Source: Cliona cf. orientalis (lineage: Eukaryota; Porifera; Demospongiae; Clionaida; Clionaidae). Taken from it: a stretch of DNA of 64,000 bases. Shown here in pieces: positions 34,201-46,100 of this stretch. Where the stretch lies: contig OZ005705.1 in assembly GCA_963930775.1 (NCBI GenBank), forward strand, positions 2,852,001 to 2,916,000, in the 5' to 3' direction. Numbering within the stretch: position 1 is the stretch's first letter; the number at the start of each line of letters is the position of its first letter. Below the pieces are notes generated by a model. That model saw only the letters and a list, made by a program, of their open reading frames with translations, was not told the DNA's origin and searched no databases. The position numbers and the translations under genes are program-made.

Positions 34201-37200
34201 ATATTATGTAGTGTGGGACGATTTCAGATCCATTTATTACACCAATCACCTGACTAAGCTAAAATCTGTTAAAATTAATAAGCACATGTGCTTACGAAAG
34301 TCACAGACTCAACGCATACTGTACTGTGACTGAACATCAAGATTCAGTACACTACCATTTCTATTTAATGCTTAGTTTACGGTACCACTGATCAAACATT
34401 CAGCTATATAAACTTGATGCTTGAGTCCCAAATTTCTTATCTTAAATAAATGTTTAGCCCTAAGCTTATTAGAGTGTATAGTAGTACAATATCATGTATA
34501 TGACCTTATGGGAAAATAACATACATCACTCAACAGAATTGAGCCACACTGTACCTATAATACAAGTTGCTCCTAACAGTTGACAATGAGAATTATTTGG
34601 CGCTATAAAATGCAACGCTCAACTCTATCACTATAATTTTATGTCTTTGTGTAATTCATTTCTCAAAAAGTGTCAAGCTGTATCCTCAAAACATATATCT
34701 GTTGTACCAATACTTATACTTGGTTGTACTTATGAACACTACTCATAATAATTATTCTAGAACAGCTTCAATGGTGAATGATCAATTGTGCTATATTTAC
34801 AATTGTCAACCATCACAATTATTTATCAAATTGATTCAAATTTGGTGACTTGAAAATCATCCTACGGCAAATACAATATTCTAGACTAATTTGATGTGTT
34901 ATAATTCCCTTTTCAGATAGAGTTGTTTTGTAGTCCTCTGTACAAAGCTAGCTGGGACCATGCGTAGTGTCCTCATTTCAGCTTGCCCTTCTTCAAAAAG
35001 TATCTATAGTTTAGAACGTACCACTCCATTGTCATTGAACCACTCCATTGTCATTTCACTCCGCAACGTACACTATCCAACATTGATTACCATATGTTTA
35101 CAATTACAATAATATTATTATTGTGTATAATATGATCAAGGGATCAACTATATCTTCATCAATTCTCGTGGGGTTTTAAGTGCTATTGAAATTTTATGAA
35201 GAGTGCACACTAAAGTACTGATAAGAATCACATACTCTAGCCTGTGTACGTGCACAGCAGTTCTGGGCGCGGGCGGCAGTCAGTGTGGACTTTACTACAA
35301 CAATCACTCAATATACACAGCAGATACCTTCATCAACAATCACAGTGCCTCTATGTAAACAAGAAATTCTCAGAAATAAAGGGAATTAAGGTTATAAAGC
35401 ATATAGCCTACATTAATTTTCGCTGCACGGTATATAGCTGACCTCGCAAAAGAATTTTGTGATGTACACATGTCATGTACCACTTTCAGTGAACTGATGA
35501 AGCTCTATATTAGTTGGTTTAAAGCAGGCAAGCTAACATGGTCAAAGGTCAGGTTAGACACTGGCTTCAATTGACAGCGACAAGAGAGTCGTAAGAGAAC
35601 TCACAATTAGTCTATAGCATGTTGTGGATAGCATGGCAGAGTTGGTGCTAGTGGTATTCAGACCCTCCCTAGCCGGGCACAAACAAGCTACCTTCCCCTA
35701 GAGTTATTACGCTTCCACTACAGAAACTACGCTATCTTTGGCTGGCGTGTTCCAGTGTGTGCATTGGGTACAAGTACATGTGTGCGTACATGCACTCGCA
35801 TATCACATCAACACAACAACAAACGCACACTCGTGCACTGATATATATACACACACCCACCCACACTATCCTAGACTATCAAATATTGCAGAGGGTTTAC
35901 ATGAAATTTGCCTACAGTTTCAGATTGATATCTTCCCAAAGTCGTGAACAGGTTCCAAACAACGATATCAAAAACCAATGCATTAATCATACGGCCAGAG
36001 AAGCCTATTATTAGCAAATAATGAAATTTCAGCTCACCGATACATGCATACTTGAACTGCTACCTTAACCTTGAACTTAGGATGGCATAAGCCCTACACA
36101 TAATATTCCTTGTCACTAAAACATGTATGCAAGTGGTTGAGCACACATCTCCAGAAGCTAGCAATTGTCATCTAAGCTACAAGGATACGTGGGGGACAGA
36201 ATTTTAGCAACTAATAATTCTCATATTATGTACATGTATGAATTCCCTCCCCATTCACCCCAACACAATCACTGATTCCAATCCAAGCAACCTAACCCAA
36301 ATCATTGCATTCATACTATAGAAATCAGCAAATACCTTCCATTGAATGTGACTAACTGCTTATAAAAGAGTAGTCCCAAGTAAAGCAGTCATCATACTCG
36401 GGTACTGAACAAACTCCAGATGGTTTCCCCCCAATCCCAATATCTACAAAAACAACAAACACCCCACGTACTGGGTGCACGCTTATTTCCACAACACAAG
36501 AATTCTTAAAAATTTGGGAGGTAGAACTTGTCAACAACATGCAGTGACTCACTTCAACAACCCAGTGACAGCACTGATCACGAACATTCCTACTGAGGAC
36601 CAGGACTAGGGTAAGGTTAGCGATTAAACTTACACAATGTCATGTATGTGCTCCTGATTGGATGGTCACACTCACATGCACACACATACATATTATACAT
36701 GCACACAGCCCACTCACTAATACATTTCACCACGTACACGTATACTACGCTGATTCACGCATGACACTCATTATGAGTAGCATGTACTGGTACGTCATGG
36801 AAGGAGAACTGCACAACAACTCCAAGGCCCAGTGTGATAGTGCATGGAAACCTAGTAGGAGTCATAGCTCTTGTATGTACGCCTGAAGTTAAGTTACTTG
36901 GCACTCATATACAGGAATATAGATAGCGAGAAAGAGGCTACAGTGTATAAATGTAGCTTATAGCAAATAATCAAACACACATGAAGTTGTTTAGATAGAT
37001 GCTGCTACATATATCGATAGATCCACGTGACAAGTAAAATTGTTTACATTTAAAACTTACTCCCAAATGCACTCCATTCAGGCTTATGAGGAAACTAGCA
37101 CTAGCAGACAGCATAGCTCCACACAAAATAATATTAATGCTGAAAACTGATTTGCTGTTACACTAAACTGCCACATGCCACACTGCACACATGAAGGTAA

Positions 37201-37502
37201 AAGACAGGGAAGCAATGGTCTCAGTAGTATAAAACAGCACACAGAAATGTATGGAGCTGTGGATTGTATTACTGTAAGCAGCTCAACCGTTCATGGACTA
37301 CTGTATAGCGGGAAACTTTCGAGGGAGAAAAAATTTAATGTTTACGAATTTGCAGTTTCAGAGCCATCCATGAAAGCAAGTGGCAAAATGAAATTTTAGC
37401 ATACCCCACCCACCTATTCAATTGATTTAGCATTCCGTGAAAGGTTTTTACTGCACACACACATAGAGAATTACTGCAGGAAGAGTTCAGTTGACAATCT
37501 CT

Positions 37503-37529
37503 CCCCCCCCCCCCCCCCCCCCCCCCCCC
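37503..37529. repeat. Poly-C run
   Basis: About 27 C in a row, followed by a CT/CCTC-rich pyrimidine tract to about 37580. Confidence 0.9.
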
Positions 37530-37816
37530 GCTCCTTTCTCTCCCTCCCTCCGCTTTTCTTTCCTCCTCTCCCTCCTCATACCTATTCACACTCTGTAACT
37601 TATGTCTCACACTAACACATGATCTCTAAAATCATCAGGCCAACAGAACACCAGAGTAATGAAGTGGTATTGGTAGGTAGGAAAAGTTATTACTTCTCCT
37701 CTTATGTAACGTCACTATCCTTGCTCAAATAATGGCTTTGCTACAACCAATGAACGTTAGCAGCTATCTAGCCAGAGTTATACTCTACCAAAGAAACCAC
37801 AATAGTTACATGGATA

Positions 37817-37964
37817 TTACCGTAGTGTCCCGGGCAAGCGCCCATTCCTGGGTAAGCACCCATGTAGCAGCTTCTATACAAATGTATGGTATTTTGATCC
37901 CGGGTAAGCGCCCATGTGGGCCAAAATCGCTAGTTATGGGCGCTTACCCGGGACACTACGGTAA
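37817..37964. mobile_element. MITE with TTACCGTAGTGTCCCGGG ends (copy 1)
   Basis: The left end TTACCGTAGTGTCCCGGG matches the complement of the right end CCCGGGACACTACGGTAA. The interior has a second inverted pair, GTAAGCGCCCAT / ATGGGCGCTTAC. About 150 bp with no coding. Related copies are at 49123, 50726 and 59045. Confidence 0.9.
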
Positions 37965-38685
37965 CATTACTATACTTTGACCTTTCTGTCGTCATTGTCG
38001 TGGGCACAGAAATTGGCGAATCTCACCGGAGCAACTTATAAGCATAATGAATTTGGCAAAAATGGTTTCAATATGCCTGACTGGCATAGATACCCACGAA
38101 CATCATAAACAGTGTGTTTTTGTTAGCCGCTACAGAAAAGCCTATCAACCGTGACCACTGCAGGCCACGTACTTTCTGGTCATGCATACTGTCATCAACG
38201 AATGCATACATACTATTGCTGTATGGCTCTCATCCCTGTGCAGATTGGCAATGCACACGTGGTGTACATGTGCTGTACATGTATTTCAGTTAATGTTTAT
38301 TATTTTTGTAGCAGCAGGTCGGTCAGTCCACAGAATAACTGGCATGGTCTAAGTAACAGATATAGGTGGCAAAGCCTTTACTAAGGTAAACAATCACCCA
38401 GCCTTTTATTCACAGTCCGCATGGAGTGATCATCATTAATGAGTTATGTACAGACACATTCCAGCAATGATCCAATCCAGGTCATGCCGGTACGGTATTC
38501 ATACATCAACATTCCATTTGCATAGGTCAGGTGTCATACTAAAACACAACACAAAATGAAGTGACCCTATATTCATGAATCTTTGCAATTCAATATCTCC
38601 CACCATAAACTAGCACGGCATTCTCTCCAAGTGCACCCATTCGATTCATACACTGTCACTCACTCACACACGCACACATGGAAGC

Positions 38686-39804
38686 TTACTTTTTGAGATA
38701 CTGGGAATAGGATGTGAGGTCTTGTCTCTGATCCACAAACTCCTCCAGAAACTCCTGCCTCATATCTGGGTTCTCCAATACTCCAGCATATGATGAGATC
38801 TTCTCGTTGTAAAGCTGAAGAGCGTGAACTGCAAACAGTCGATTCGTCTCAAACTTTCCAATGAGCATCTTGCACTCTTGATATTCCTCATTTCTCTCAA
38901 TGGAGTGAAGTCTCTCGTCAGAATCAGTGACACGCTTCGTTAGAAACGTCTGGAAAACTCGTTTGACATGACCTTTGGCCTTGAGAATGTGGTGGGCAGC
39001 ATCTTCATAAGTTGGAATGTTATCACTGAGCCCATGAGGTTTCTTATGCAGAGTCTTGCAGGCAAGAAGCCGAAAAGCATCATGAACATTGAGATTTCCA
39101 TTTGCTGACGTTTCAATGAGTTGAGTGCGGTATTTACGCTTTAGCTCATGGGCACGCTCCAATGAATCAAAATCATAATTATCCCTTTTCGCTGCAACAA
39201 TGATGTACTTTCGTTTGTGCTTCATTAAATGCTCGAGCAGCTGCTCCACCCTCTTACAATGAACTTCAAACTCATTCTCAGCCAAAGACACATCCAAAAC
39301 AACCATGAATCCCCTTGGTAGTCGACTGAGACCAGAGGGGTACTGCTGCCTCTGGCTGTAGTCAGTCTCATTGCGGCTCTTGTAGGAGACTTTGCCAGGT
39401 GATTCAATTGGACCTGTTATCCGTTTGATGTAGTGGTCAAGAGAGTCTGGTTTGGTGATGATGGTGAAAGGTTGGGAAGTCACATCCTGATAGAACACGG
39501 TCTGCTCAACGACATGGAACTGTATCTGGGTGTATTTCTCAGAGGTCTTCATGGGAAACCTCTTGACAACACTACCCCAGTACAGAAAATGGACATTGTT
39601 GTATACAGCATTCTCAAACTCGTGCAGAGCCAAGAGAGACTGGTGGTCATCTACGTAGTCGTCGAATCCAGGGTACATGAAGCGATAGCAGAGGCAGGAC
39701 TTTCCAATTCCCATGTGCTTGGTGAAGTTCTCCCCACGACCTCTGCTCAGGCCCACCACGCACGCTAAGAGCTCAGGCACACGTGTCCCTCCTGTAGACG
39801 CCAT
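38686..39804 (-). CDS. Gene E: p190RhoGAP-like N-terminal GTPase domain plus FF domain
   Basis: A single open exon of about 372 codons starting MASTGGTRVPELLACVVGLS. The P-loop contains the insertion typical of p190RhoGAP N-terminal GTPases: VVGLSRGRGENFTKHMGIGK then SCLCYRF. Further matches to that family are HFLYWG, the motif before the G4 region (GFMVVLDVS), a G4-like AAKRDNYD (usually TKxD) and a G5 motif ETSANGNLNV. The C-terminal 110 residues resemble the first FF domain (EYQECKMLIGKFETNRLF). There is no RhoGAP domain. The frame stops at LKK-TAA, but the same bases form a good donor, CAAAAA/GTAAGC at 38690, in phase 2. It may therefore be spliced to gene D. It is a close paralog of gene F. 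Confidence 0.8.
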   Translation of the reverse strand: MASTGGTRVPELLACVVGLSRGRGENFTKHMGIGKSCLCYRFMYPGFDDYVDDHQSLLALHEFENAVYNNVHFLYWGSVVKRFPMKTSEKYTQIQFHVVEQTVFYQDVTSQPFTIITKPDSLDHYIKRITGPIESPGKVSYKSRNETDYSQRQQYPSGLSRLPRGFMVVLDVSLAENEFEVHCKRVEQLLEHLMKHKRKYIIVAAKRDNYDFDSLERAHELKRKYRTQLIETSANGNLNVHDAFRLLACKTLHKKPHGLSDNIPTYEDAAHHILKAKGHVKRVFQTFLTKRVTDSDERLHSIERNEEYQECKMLIGKFETNRLFAVHALQLYNEKISSYAGVLENPDMRQEFLEEFVDQRQDLTSYSQYLKK

Positions 39805-40715
39805 GGTCGAGAAACAGAAACACTGCTCGGAAACTAGATAAATAGGCATGTGCACAATAATTTTACTCTGCTATACAGTATCTATCTACGCGTAGCTTTT
39901 GATACGTTGCTTACATTTATCACACTCACCCAGTTCTTTATAGTTGAGGTTCACAGCGATGACAACAATAGCTAGCTCAATCAAGCCTCAGATCTCAATA
40001 CAGCTGGCGGACTCAAAATGAATATAGAGCTGCAGTAGTCAATGGATTAAGGACAAAATCACCCGCATATTATAGCGTACCACTAGCTAGAGAGGCAATG
40101 AATATTACATATTAATGATGTCCACAGCTCACACGACTTTCACTATGATGTTGTTTGTGCAGTTTACCAAGGGACTTACCCTTACGCTACGCAGGCTGCA
40201 GGCCAGAAGTAAACAGATCGAATGGCCTGCTGCATGGCCAGAAGTAAACATCACTAGATTCCTCTAACTAGGCATTGTCCTTGGTATCTACCTCCTACCA
40301 ATCATCCTACAAAATTAACCAATGTTCAGGAACAGATGACACACCAACACAGTCCATGATCCAAGGGCTTATCGACCGCCTTGATAATAATTAATTGGTA
40401 AAATCATAGCTCACATTGTTCACATTAATTTGATCATTAATAAAACGACATGTCTCAGGCATGAGACAGGTGCAGTATTAGTCTCGCTCGCCACACCCCC
40501 CACCCCCCTCTGATGCTGAACTGGTGCACCATGCAATATGCACTGATCTATACTTCTAGCTACTCCACCTTCTTTGACCTTGTCAGAAAGCGCAGGACAG
40601 CTAGATCTTAACTTCAAGTCAAGTTCAACCTGTATCAATCGGTGCTGCATGCAAGAAGGGGGTTCAATATTTCCTAAGGGATACCATTGGGGACACCGTA
40701 AATCCTAAGAATATG

Positions 40716-41062
40716 TGGCACAGGGGAACTAATTATCCTGGGATATCTTGCATGGGGGTACCGAAAGGGGGATGTCAGAATTATGGGTATGTCACACTTG
40801 CAAGAGGTACAAAAACATTATTAGCTATTGATAGGAGAACTGCTAATATATACTACTTTGATGATCCTCATGGTGGTTTCAACATCAAAAAACAATAATA
40901 TTATTATTATATGAGATAGTGTGTCGACTGATAATGAGCCCCTCCCACTGCAATGCAAGGTGTGACATACCCATAATTCTGACAGCCCCCTTTTGGTCCC
41001 TCCCCCCCCCCCCCCCCCCCCCCCATGCAAGATATCCCAGGATAGTTTGCTCCCCTGTGCGG
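40716..41062. mobile_element. Inverted-repeat element with poly-C inner tract
   Basis: The left arm GCACAGGGGAACTAATTATC then CTGGGATATCTTGCATGGGG pairs with the right arm CCCATGCAAGATATCCCAGG..GCTCCCCTGTGC. Inner arms with ATTATGGGTATGTCACACTT and its complement also match. A run of over 20 C near 41002-41024 is part of the right arm, where the left arm has only about five G. Confidence 0.8.
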
Positions 41063-41524
41063 AAGTTATTATAATATTTGATGATATTAATGTTGAGAGG
41101 TGCTTGTATGCTCATTATGGAATACGAATGTGTGCATGGCAATAATTGGCTACCGATTCCATGCTATAATTATTGTGCATTGGTTTAGAGGACAAGCATC
41201 CAATGAAGATCAATAATTAATGAATGGAGCTATTTATGCTAAAGCTATATATCTTTGGCCTGGAGAGGAAAGCTAAAAGTTTCCAAATTAGGGATCAGAA
41301 AGAAAAAAAGAAAATCACTAGCGTAACATCAATGCAATGTGCATATTAATTTTATCAGTATTGAGTGACTTGACTGAGCAACTTGTTCTGCTCACACAGT
41401 AAGTTTTGGATCTTTGCTGTGCAGCTCTTCTCCAGAAGCAAGCCCATCTATGATGGAATCAATCCAGCTAAATTGTGTGCACATAATGTATACATACCAG
41501 GTAATGCATAATAATAATAATTAT

Positions 41525-41573
41525 AGTGTATGTGTGTGTGCGCGCGTGCGTATGTGTGTGTGTGTGCGCGCGC

Positions 41574-41607
<34 letters not shown>

Positions 41608-41614
41608 GTGTGTG

Positions 41615-41650
<36 letters not shown>
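41525..41650. repeat. GT/GC microsatellite
   Basis: (GT)n interrupted several times by GCGCGC blocks, about 125 bp. Alternating purine-pyrimidine of this kind can adopt Z-DNA. Confidence 0.95.
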
Positions 41651-41652
<2 letters not shown>

Positions 41653-41750
41653 GCCCTTAGTATGATTACAACATGGTCCCATACGGGTTCTATTATGCTT
41701 TCACTTTGAGTTGGTATAAATAATGTTATTGCTAAAACACTTATTAGGTA

Positions 41751-42929
41751 TTATTGATTGCTTAATAGGCTACAATACGTCCAAAGAGTAAGCAATTTGC
41801 TTAGTACATACATTTTGAAATGTTGAGAATAGGCTGTGAGATCTAATCTTTGGTCAACAAACTCCTCCAGAAACTCCTGCCTCATATCTGGATTCTCCAA
41901 TACTCCAGCATATGACGAGATCTTCTTGTTATGAAGCTGAAGGATATGAGCTGCAAACAGTTGATTTGTCTCGAACTTTCCAATGAGAAGCTTGCATTCA
42001 CGATATAGTTTATTGCCTTCTAATGTAGCCAAATTCTGATTTGAATCTGTGATGCACTGAAATAGAAAAGTCTGAAAGTTATGCTTTACACGATGTTTGG
42101 CAACAATAATAGAATGAGCAGCATCTTCATAAGTTGGAATGTTATCACTGAGTCCATGGGGTTTCTTATGCAGAGTCTTGCAGGCAAGAAGCCAAAAAGC
42201 ATCATGAACGTTGAGATTTCCATTTGCTGACGTTTCGATGAGTTGTGTACAATATTTACTCTCAAGCTCGTGGGCACGTTCAAGAGATGCTAAGTCGTAG
42301 TTGTCCCTCTTTGTAGCAACAATAATGAATTTGCTTTTAATCCTCATTAAGTGCTCAAGAATCTGTTCTGCTCTTTCGCATTGAACTTCAAACTCATTTT
42401 CAGCCAAAGACACATCCAAAACAACCATGAATCCCCTTGGTAGTCGACTGAGACCAGAGGGGTACTGCTGCCTCTGGCTGTAGTCGGTCTCATTGCGGCT
42501 CTTGTAGGAGACTTTGCCAGGTGATTCAATTGGACCTGTTATCCGTTTGATGTAGTGGTCAAGAGAGTCTGGTTTGGTGATGATGGTGAAAGGTTGGGAA
42601 GTCACATCCTGATAGAACACGGTCTGCTCAACGACATGGAACTGTATCTGGGTATATTTCTCAGAGGTTTTCATGGGAAATCTCTTGACAACACTACCCC
42701 AGTACAGAAAATGGACATTGTTGTATACAGCATTCTCAAACTCGTGCAGAGCCAAGAGAGACTGGTGGTCATCTACGTAGTCGTCGAATCCAGGGTACAT
42801 GAAGCGATAGCAGAGGCAGGACTTTCCAATTCCTACGAACTTAGTGAAGTTCTCCCCACGACCTCTGCTCAGGCCAACTACGCACGCCACAAATTCGGGA
42901 GTATCACTCACTGCAATAGCAGTTGCCAT
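41751..42929 (-). CDS. Gene F: second p190RhoGAP-like GTPase plus FF unit
   Basis: Paralog of gene E, starting MATAIAVSDTPEFVACVVGL. It has the same P-loop insertion (RGRGENFTKFVGIGKSCLC), G4-like ATKRDNYD (closer to consensus TKxD than in E), G5 ETSANGNLNV and an FF-like C-terminal part. The first two thirds are nearly identical to E in DNA, including silent sites; the last third has many differences. The open frame runs on to 41751, ending LLSNQ. A donor at 41812 (CAAAAT/GTATGT) sits at the exact place of the E donor, also in phase 2, so the last 20 codons may be intron. It begins only about 180 bp after the P450 stop. No RhoGAP domain is seen. Confidence 0.8.
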   Translation of the reverse strand: MATAIAVSDTPEFVACVVGLSRGRGENFTKFVGIGKSCLCYRFMYPGFDDYVDDHQSLLALHEFENAVYNNVHFLYWGSVVKRFPMKTSEKYTQIQFHVVEQTVFYQDVTSQPFTIITKPDSLDHYIKRITGPIESPGKVSYKSRNETDYSQRQQYPSGLSRLPRGFMVVLDVSLAENEFEVQCERAEQILEHLMRIKSKFIIVATKRDNYDLASLERAHELESKYCTQLIETSANGNLNVHDAFWLLACKTLHKKPHGLSDNIPTYEDAAHSIIVAKHRVKHNFQTFLFQCITDSNQNLATLEGNKLYRECKLLIGKFETNQLFAAHILQLHNKKISSYAGVLENPDMRQEFLEEFVDQRLDLTAYSQHFKMYVLSKLLTLWTYCSLLSNQ

Positions 42930-43106
42930 CTTCCTATTAAACGGAGGTGAAACAAAATGCGTATGCCGTTTGAGCGCAATAATGTATAATACGATACGTA
43001 CGTTAACTTTTGTATGCGCATGCGTGCCACACCACTCCTTTCTATTGTGGAAAACATGCCATACAGATATCATTAATTCATAAAATCATGGAAATCTTAG
43101 GTTGAT

Positions 43107-46100
43107 TCATTGATTGCCTGCTAACTTATTATGAGCTACTCGAATAAATATTCCTTCTGTAGGGCTGCTACTAAATCCATCTGGAACCGGAAGAGGAACC
43201 TGGCCGCATAAACAAAAAATTTATTAATTATCATTATTACTATTATGCTTTAATTTAGACTCAGCACACCTTAGTCTCTGGTCCCTGCACAAAAGAGTAT
43301 CGCTTAAGTATCTCAATTAAGGTCATTTTTGTCTCCAAAAGGGCTAATCTCTTCCCAATACAGTTACGAGGTCCCATACCAAATGGTAGATGGACACTAC
43401 TGGGACGTTTAGCTTTCTCCTGAGGTAAGAACCTGCATGTAGTATTGTAGCATTTGGACATTAATAATAAAACTATCGTGTTTGGATCCTGTATACCGCA
43501 GGGGGTCAAACTTCTTTGGGTTATTCCAGTACTTGAGATCATAGTGTAACTGTTTGATGGGAATATGCACCTGCGTTCCTCTGGGGATGTCAACCCCACC
43601 AATCACAGTTGGAGTGACACACAATCGAGAGATACTGTAAGATAAAAATGAATAAATGTAACTGTTACAACATACTAATGTAATGTACGTTACTGCAGGA
43701 GGATAGAGACGAAGACTTTCTTGTATAGTGTAATCAAGGTAGTTAATTTTCTCAGCTGCTTCATACAACTTGGCTTCCTACAACATTTGAATAAGCATCA
43801 AGCATGACCACAGAGTAACCGAAGGAATGGATGAAGTCTTACAGGATTTTCCTTATAAAAAGTGTCAATTGCATCCTGTAATTTCAACTGAATATCAGGA
43901 TTAATTGCTAGCAGGTATGATACGTGAGCTAGGGTGTTCTTGGATGTTTCATCAAACAAAAACATCACTACATTGTCCAAAATATCACTGGTAGAAAGAG
44001 TATGGTTTGAAGCTCTGTTAGATCCACCCATGGGGCACCCTTTTTCTGGTCTATCTTCACCTGCGCTGGTACATCCTTCAATCATCAACTGAAGAATGTC
44101 TTTGAACTGCAATAGAATTTTATTATAGCTCATGTGCTAAAATGAATAATCACTGCATGTTGTGCGTACTTTTTGTTTATCCTTTCGCGATTTTACCACT
44201 TGAAATGCTATATCCTTCATCATTTTCCATGACAAAGCATGCTTCCGCCATAGAAACCAGTGTACCACCTTCTGAAGACATGGCATAACCACTGAATAGA
44301 GAGATTAAACAGCAATTAACTGGGCAACACTACTACTGTTGGAGTAAAGCATACTTAGCAAATGTATACAAGCCATCACCATCCTATCTTGCTTCAAATC
44401 ACAAGCTTTCATGGAAGCTAATTTCAATTCATCTGCCTTTCCCCTCTGTATGTCAACAATACGCCCAAATGCAGCAGCCAAGATAGTCTCTAGTGTAAAG
44501 GTACTGTAGAACCTGTTATACAGATGCACACTCATAATCATATCAGTATACAGTAAGCACGAACTACACATGAGAGCGCTTGTATATTACATGATCTGCG
44601 AGTTTACCTCATGTGCACTGCGTACATAATAACAAGAGTACAATAATATACCCAGGAAAACAAAACGTTCTATCCCTAGGCTAGAGTATTCAAGAATCAC
44701 TGAATTCAATTCTCTTCACCGCCTGAGACTCCCATGGAATACTGCTCCGAAAACAATACACTATTTGAGAAGCTTGAGTGACAATGAATATTATTATACT
44801 AAAGCTATAATTATTAATTTTATACTGTTACAGTAGTGCAGCTGGTTAATGATGACGAAATTTCAAATTTCAAGTGTCATATTTATTTTCACATAATCAT
44901 AATAAAAAGTAGCTTACTCCACAATATTAATACTCTGTCCAGAGTTTGCCACCTCTCCAAGTCTCAAAATTAGTATGTCAATACTCCTCTTAATTAATGG
45001 CACAACCTGTCAATTCAATTACCAGTAATATTATCAAGTTGAATTTCGTTATGTGGATTAACCATTCTCAATTTTGAAGCAGAAAAGGCTGGAGATATTA
45101 TTTGCCGCATACTTCTCCACACTTCTCCTTTAGCAGCAGCCAGTCCACCAACTGTATACTCCTCTGGGGCTATCGGCACTTTATGCTGCAAGGACAAATT
45201 CAATACACGGTAACTATTGCCGGTTGATATTTCATGTAGGAGTCATGAAAATATGCACAGTCAGTATTTACGCACTGTATAATATTTATAGCTATACTAT
45301 AGTTCCCCTGGCGTCGTTGGTGCCTCTGCTACCCTTGGTGCCCCTCTTACATAAAACATCAACCCCATTGCCCACATGACATAATCAAGTCCTTGTGCAA
45401 CACCATTCATGCACTTATGTTTGCATCAGATGCTACTTAGTTTGGGTATACTATCATACCCCTGGACCGTCCATAGCAACTGTGCATGGTCCTCCCCCCC
45501 CCCCCCCCCCCCCCCCCCGGTCAGCGGCTGGGTTTTGGGTATAGATGGTTAAGCACGCCAAGTTAGTCTCATGGCAGGGTTAAACTCCAGGGTCTGTATG
45601 GGTTAGTCTCCACGGGTTGTTCTGGGGTAGTCTGGCCAGCTAGACCCACTCACATTATGCTGAGGTTTATAGACTCAAAAAATAACCTGGAGAGAGGAGC
45701 AAAGGACTAGCTAGTCCTGGGGGGACCAAATATACGGCGCAATGGACAGTCTGGGGGGACCGTCGATAGCGTAATAGTATAATATACATAATTGAGTATG
45801 ATTGTATGTACATGTACACACACAGTGTCAATCTGCTCTAATTACTACACCTCTTTAAGAATGCATCACCTACCATAGTAACCAACCTAATCTGACCTGA
45901 CCAGTGTTTTGCACAATAGCACATAGCTATGTTACAAATCAATATCTTGATTGACTACGTATACCTTGGTAATCGAAGATGACAATGAAGAGATCTCCCT
46001 GTTTATAATCACTAGCAGCATCATGTATGTGATGTATAATGTTACACACTAGCTACAAGAATCAGTATAGTATAGTGTTTTTTCCTTATCATCTTTTGCT

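Larger units (their letters stand above)
31208..38689. other. 7.5-kb region without recognised genes; possible long intron of gene D
   Basis: No convincing exon was found on either strand. Open frames are short and of low complexity. The region holds a partial copy of the CGGGAAACTTTCGAGG element (37303), a poly-C run (37503-37529) and a CCGTAGTGTCCCGGG element (37817). If E or F splices to the exon at 31207, this is intronic. A small exon could have been missed. Confidence 0.5.
39805..41750. other. Spacer between the two GTPase units, mostly repeats
   Basis: No gene is visible. It contains the inverted-repeat element at 40716-41062 and the GT-rich microsatellite at 41525-41650. The part just upstream of E (39805-40300) is where its promoter should be; no clear TATA-type signal is apparent. 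Confidence 0.5.

Noticed and set aside
36352..36552. Minus-strand frame of 66 codons as a D exon
   Set aside because: No similarity to D, E or F, no good splice borders, and AT-rich composition typical of the surrounding non-coding DNA.
38686..42929. Complete p190RhoGAP genes
   Set aside because: Only the GTPase and one FF-like segment are present; no further FF domains or RhoGAP domain follow in any frame I could read.
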